A DNA stretch of 8,520 nucleotides, from the NCBI GenBank assembly GCA_040002845.1, contig JBDUDR010000126.1:1-8520 (forward strand), in the 5' to 3' direction. Origin of the DNA: JBDUDR01 sp040002845. Lineage in GTDB: Bacteria; Actinomycetota; Actinomycetes; Propionibacteriales; Nocardioidaceae. The notes under the pieces are model-generated. The model made no database searches. It had not been told where the DNA came from and worked only from the letters and a program-made list of their open reading frames with translations. This document shows, piece after piece, positions 5,313-8,520 of this stretch. Every line of letters begins with the position of its first letter. Position 1 is the stretch's first letter. The position numbers and the translations under genes were made by a program.

Positions 5313-7781
5313 ATGCCCAGTCTGAAGTCGGATGAAGCCCGCATCCGGGCCGCGTTGATCACCGTCATGTCCTACCAGGTCGAGCTCGACCTCACGGCCG
5401 GAGATGAGGAGTTCGGCTCGCGTACGACCATTGTCTTCGACTGCGCCGACACGTCGGCGACAACCTTCGTCGACGTCAAACCACGGTCGCTGACGTCGGC
5501 GACTCTCAACGGGCGGCAGCTGGACCCGAGCGATCTCGACGACGGGCGGCTGCCGTTGTCGGGGCTCCAGTCCCATAACACTTTTTTCGTCGCAGCGCAG
5601 ATGGCGTACTCACACGACGGCGAAGGGCTGCACCGCAGTGTCGACCCCGCCGACGACAAGGTCTACCTGCACGGCATGTCGTTCCTTGACGCCGCTCCGC
5701 GGATGTTCGCCTGCTTCGACCAGCCCGACCTGAAGGCGCCCTACGCCGTCTCGGTACGCGCTCCCCGCGACTGGATGGTGATCGGCAACGGCGCGGCAAC
5801 CCAGACAGCTCCCGGCGAGTGGACACTGTCGACCACCAAGCCACTGTCCACCTACTTCGTCACCGTAGTCGCGGGGCCCTACCACTCGGTGTTCCACACG
5901 CATGACGGCATCCGGCTTGGTTTACACACTCGCCACTCATTGGCCGAGCACCTCGACAAGGATGCCGACGAGCTCTTCACGGTCACCGGGCAGTCCTTCG
6001 ATGCCTATCACCACCTCTTCGGCATCAGGTATCCGTTCGGCGAATACCACCAGGCCTTTGTTCCGGGTTGCAACGCGGGAGCGATGGAGAACCCCGGCTG
6101 CGTGGTGCTCCGGGACGGCTTGATCTTCCGCTCCGCAGTCACCGATGGTGAACGCAGCAGCCGGGCCCGGGTCATCGTGCACGAGATGGCTCATCAATGG
6201 TTCGGAGACTTGGTGACCATGCAGTGGTGGGACGACCTGTGGCTCAACGAGTCGTTCGCCGAGTACATGGCCTACCGAGTTACCGACGGCGTCACCGCCT
6301 TCGACGACTCGTGGGTCGAGTTCGCCTTCGCGCGAAAGCGGTGGGGGCTGATCGCAGATCAGAGCCCGTCTACACATCCGATCGCCGGCAACGGAGCGGC
6401 CGATGCGGCCAGCGCACTGACAGACTTCGACGGCATCTCGTACGCCAAGGGAGCAGCGGCTCTCAAGCAACTGAATGCGTACCTCGGCGACGAGGTCTTC
6501 TTGGCCGGCGTTCGGTCCCACCTCGACGACCACTCCTACGCGAACGCGACCCTGGCAGACCTCCTCCAGGCATGGACAGACGCCGGCGCGGTCGATCTCG
6601 ATGGCTGGGCTCTGGGTTGGCTGCGAACCGCAGGGGTCGACACCCTGCAGACCGCAGAGGTCGACGGGAGCTACTCATTGAGCCGCACCCCGCCGGCGGA
6701 TCGACCGGCACGGCGCCCGCACAGTGTCGTCGTCAGACAGTTCGGGGTCGCGAGTGCGTGCGATCCGGCTGCCATCACGATCGATCGAGACCGGGTGGAC
6801 CTCGGGGTGGCACCCGACCCGGCTCACCCTTTGTTGCTTGTCGACTCGCGAGACGATACGTGGGCAAAGCTACGACTCGACGAGGCCAGCCAGCAAGCCT
6901 TGCCCGACGTCCTGCCGACCATAGAGGACCCGGTCAGCCGAGCCGCGCTGTGGCTGAGCATGCGCGACTCGGTCGCGGACGCGGACTTCGATCCACGGGA
7001 CTACCTTGCTCTCCTCGAGTCGGCCATGCCGCACGAGTCAGAGGACATCGCTGTCTCGTCACTCCTGGGTGGAGCGCGAGCACTGTTCGGTCGCTTGTCG
7101 CCCGGGACCGAAGCGTTGGAACGGGTGGCGGCGGTTGCCCAACGCTGCCTCGACGCGGCGCTGCCGGGGACCTCTCGACAGGTGGCCGCGGCTCGCGGCT
7201 GGGTTGCCAACACCTTCGATGCGGACCGCCTCCAAGGCTGGCTTGAAGGTAACCGCGTGCCGGAGCAACTGGCCGTCGACGACGAGCTTCGCTGGCGCAT
7301 CCTGCTCCGCCTGTGTGTGCTAGGCGCCGTCGGACGCCCTGCCATCGATCTGGAGCTGACGCGCGACCACACCGTCGAGGGCAGCATCCACGCTGCCGAG
7401 TGCCGGGCTGCGCTTCCCGAGGCCGACACCAAGGCGGACGCCTGGAGTGCGATCACTGGCGACGAGTCTCTCTCCAACTATGAGCTGGATGCCTTGTGCG
7501 AGGGGTTCTGGCAACCTGAGCAGATGGCTCTGGGTGAGCCATACGTCGAGCGGTACTTCGACGAGATGCCCAAGACGACGGCTATCCGGTCCGGATGGGT
7601 AGTCCAGCTGTCTGTCCAGGCGGCATTCCCGACGTTCGCAGTGGAGCAGCGCACGCTCGATCTGGCGGCAGCCGTGGCAGCCGACGGCTCGGCCACCCCA
7701 GGGGTACGCCGCGCCGTCATCGACTCCGCTGACGAGGTACGCCGAGCGCTGGCCAGCCGCGCGAAATACGGCGTTGCCTAG
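5313..7781 (+). CDS. pepN: aminopeptidase N, zinc metallopeptidase family M1
   Basis: An 822-residue cytosolic aminopeptidase that removes N-terminal amino acids from peptides in the last steps of protein turnover. No signal peptide or membrane segment is seen. The N-terminal beta domain (about 1-195) includes GEGLHRSVDPADDKVYLHG (about 103-121) and the FDQPDLKAPY strand (135-144). The thermolysin-like domain has the substrate-binding GAMEN motif at 256-260, the zinc site HEMAHQWFGD with H290, E291 and H294, and the third ligand E313 in WLNESFAEY (HEXXH-18-E). The catalytic tyrosine is Y377 in GISYAKGA. A helical ERAP1_C-like domain runs from about 510 to the end (for example AVDDELRWRILLRLCVLGA and GEPYVERYF). 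Length is slightly below the usual ~850 for actinobacterial PepN, with all active-site residues present. The stop lies inside the 3' end of the convergent phosphatase gene. Confidence 0.95.
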   Translation: MPSLKSDEARIRAALITVMSYQVELDLTAGDEEFGSRTTIVFDCADTSATTFVDVKPRSLTSATLNGRQLDPSDLDDGRLPLSGLQSHNTFFVAAQMAYSHDGEGLHRSVDPADDKVYLHGMSFLDAAPRMFACFDQPDLKAPYAVSVRAPRDWMVIGNGAATQTAPGEWTLSTTKPLSTYFVTVVAGPYHSVFHTHDGIRLGLHTRHSLAEHLDKDADELFTVTGQSFDAYHHLFGIRYPFGEYHQAFVPGCNAGAMENPGCVVLRDGLIFRSAVTDGERSSRARVIVHEMAHQWFGDLVTMQWWDDLWLNESFAEYMAYRVTDGVTAFDDSWVEFAFARKRWGLIADQSPSTHPIAGNGAADAASALTDFDGISYAKGAAALKQLNAYLGDEVFLAGVRSHLDDHSYANATLADLLQAWTDAGAVDLDGWALGWLRTAGVDTLQTAEVDGSYSLSRTPPADRPARRPHSVVVRQFGVASACDPAAITIDRDRVDLGVAPDPAHPLLLVDSRDDTWAKLRLDEASQQALPDVLPTIEDPVSRAALWLSMRDSVADADFDPRDYLALLESAMPHESEDIAVSSLLGGARALFGRLSPGTEALERVAAVAQRCLDAALPGTSRQVAAARGWVANTFDADRLQGWLEGNRVPEQLAVDDELRWRILLRLCVLGAVGRPAIDLELTRDHTVEGSIHAAECRAALPEADTKADAWSAITGDESLSNYELDALCEGFWQPEQMALGEPYVERYFDEMPKTTAIRSGWVVQLSVQAAFPTFAVEQRTLDLAAAVAADGSATPGVRRAVIDSADEVRRALASRAKYGVA

Positions 7782-8505
7782 CGACGCGGCTCGGCGGCGT
7801 CGGGGGGAGCGGCACTACGCAGTCAAGTGTCGACGTGGCCTGCAGCACTGCCGCGCCCACCAACAGGCCGCCGATCAGGTCGGTGAACCAGTGCCACCGC
7901 AGGGTCAGCGATGTGACGGTCATCACCACGCTGAGGACGAGGACCGCAGTCCACAACACCAGCCGGGTGCGGCGTGAGACGCCGAGGTAGCGCACGATGA
8001 GAAAAACGGCCAAGCCGTACACCAACACCACGTTGGCGGTGTGGCCGGACGGGTAGAGGTCTCCCCCGTTGAAGAAGTCCGGGTCCTCCAACCGCGGCTG
8101 GCCCCGGCCGAGCCACAACTTGAGCACCAAGACGGCCAGGTTGACCGCGACAACGCTGCTTACCGCCACCGTCACCGGTCGCCAACGCCTGGCCCGCCAG
8201 GCGACGTAGCCAGTCACCAGGACGAGGAGCGGGAGGCAGACGGCACGCTGGCCGATGCGGTCCAAGACGTGCAGCATTGGCTTCCAGTCTTGTATGTGCC
8301 GCCGGTGGTTGAGCAGCACGTCAAAGTGCTCCAGTGGCCCAATCGCGGCCCAGGTCCACACCGCGAATACGACCGCAATGGCGGCTACCACCAGGAAGCC
8401 TTCGCGCAGCACGCGCCCCCGGCTCGGCTCCGCGCGGCGAGAGTGGACGGTGGGTAGCTGCTCCACCGACGATCTGCTCATGGCGGCGTGGCGTTCTCCG
8501 GTCAA
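7717..8505 (-). CDS. PAP2-family membrane phosphatase
   Basis: A polytopic protein of 262 residues from TTG 8505, or 254 from ATG 8481; the frame is open to the right window edge. Six likely membrane segments: about 37-56, 88-103, 111-128, 156-173, 181-199 and 207-224. The PAP2 signature is recognisable: C1 KLWLGRGQP (129-137), C2 PSGH (152-155) and C3 with H205 and D209 in HWFTD. Members remove phosphate from lipid phosphates or undecaprenyl/phosphatidylglycerol phosphates at the membrane. The consensus C1 (K-x6-RP) arginine is a glutamine here (Q136), and the C3 arginine seven residues from H205 (S-R-x5-H) is not in its usual place, though GRGQPR and LRWH carry nearby arginines. It may be a divergent subfamily or have altered activity. 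The tail (about 240-262) is basic and rich in R and P. It overlaps pepN by 65 bp. Confidence 0.85.
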   Translation of the reverse strand: MTGERHAAMSRSSVEQLPTVHSRRAEPSRGRVLREGFLVVAAIAVVFAVWTWAAIGPLEHFDVLLNHRRHIQDWKPMLHVLDRIGQRAVCLPLLVLVTGYVAWRARRWRPVTVAVSSVVAVNLAVLVLKLWLGRGQPRLEDPDFFNGGDLYPSGHTANVVLVYGLAVFLIVRYLGVSRRTRLVLWTAVLVLSVVMTVTSLTLRWHWFTDLIGGLLVGAAVLQATSTLDCVVPLPPTPPSRVARQRRISRGWPALGVPRQRSR

Positions 8506-8520
8506 GGGTGCACGGCCATC

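Noticed and set aside
6197..7246. 349-codon plus-strand frame within pepN
   Set aside because: Arginine-rich shadow of the aminopeptidase frame, no domain, typical of high-GC DNA.
1..8520. CRISPR array, prophage or defence-island genes
   Set aside because: No short regularly spaced repeats with unique spacers, no integrase, and no cas or restriction genes. The HNH tail belongs to the common DUF222 type, which is not enough to call a defence system.

Overview
This is GC-rich DNA with the codon bias and gene families of a high-GC actinobacterium. Pointers are an HNH nuclease tail of the DUF222/13E12 type, a DUF2630 protein, a helix-turn-helix/Clp-N protein, an actinobacterial M1 aminopeptidase and a COG3559-type ABC-2 antibiotic exporter. 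A Nocardioides/Propionibacteriales-like host would fit, but that is a guess from gene content. The window reads as ordinary chromosome with a small accessory, decaying segment in the middle.

Layout: (1) bases 1-173 hold the last ~56 codons of an HNH endonuclease (+). (2) 306-1076 is a class I SAM-dependent methyltransferase (+). (3) 1159-1929 is a protein with an HTH followed by two Clp-N repeats (+). It appears to be made from a leaderless transcript whose -10 element lies inside a perfect 17-bp palindrome. (4) 1953-2298 and 2696-3041 are two copies of a 346-bp direct repeat (two mismatches, no gaps). Each starts just downstream of a + strand gene with a strong hairpin and ends in four same-direction DnaA-box-like 9-mers spaced 21-22 bp. 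Between them, at 2353-2649, is a 98-codon ABM-like alpha/beta-barrel gene. (5) 4940-3075 (minus) is a decayed exporter operon. The ATPase pseudogene has lost Walker A, the signature and Walker B and is frameshifted. It overlaps by ATGA a permease pseudogene that lacks a central block and carries another frameshift. (6) 5223-5002 (minus) is a DUF2630 gene. (7) 5313-7781 (+) is an intact aminopeptidase N with all M1 active-site motifs. (8) 8505-7717 (minus) is a membrane PAP2-family phosphatase that overlaps the end of pepN tail to tail.

The genes do not form one pathway; most look like single transcription units. DUF2630 and pepN are divergent from an 86-bp intergenic region. ABM and the dead exporter converge on repeat copy 2. 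The parts most worth a second look are the duplicated 346-bp module and the palindromic, probably autoregulated promoter of the HTH/Clp-N gene. The step-by-step decay of the exporter operon comes next.
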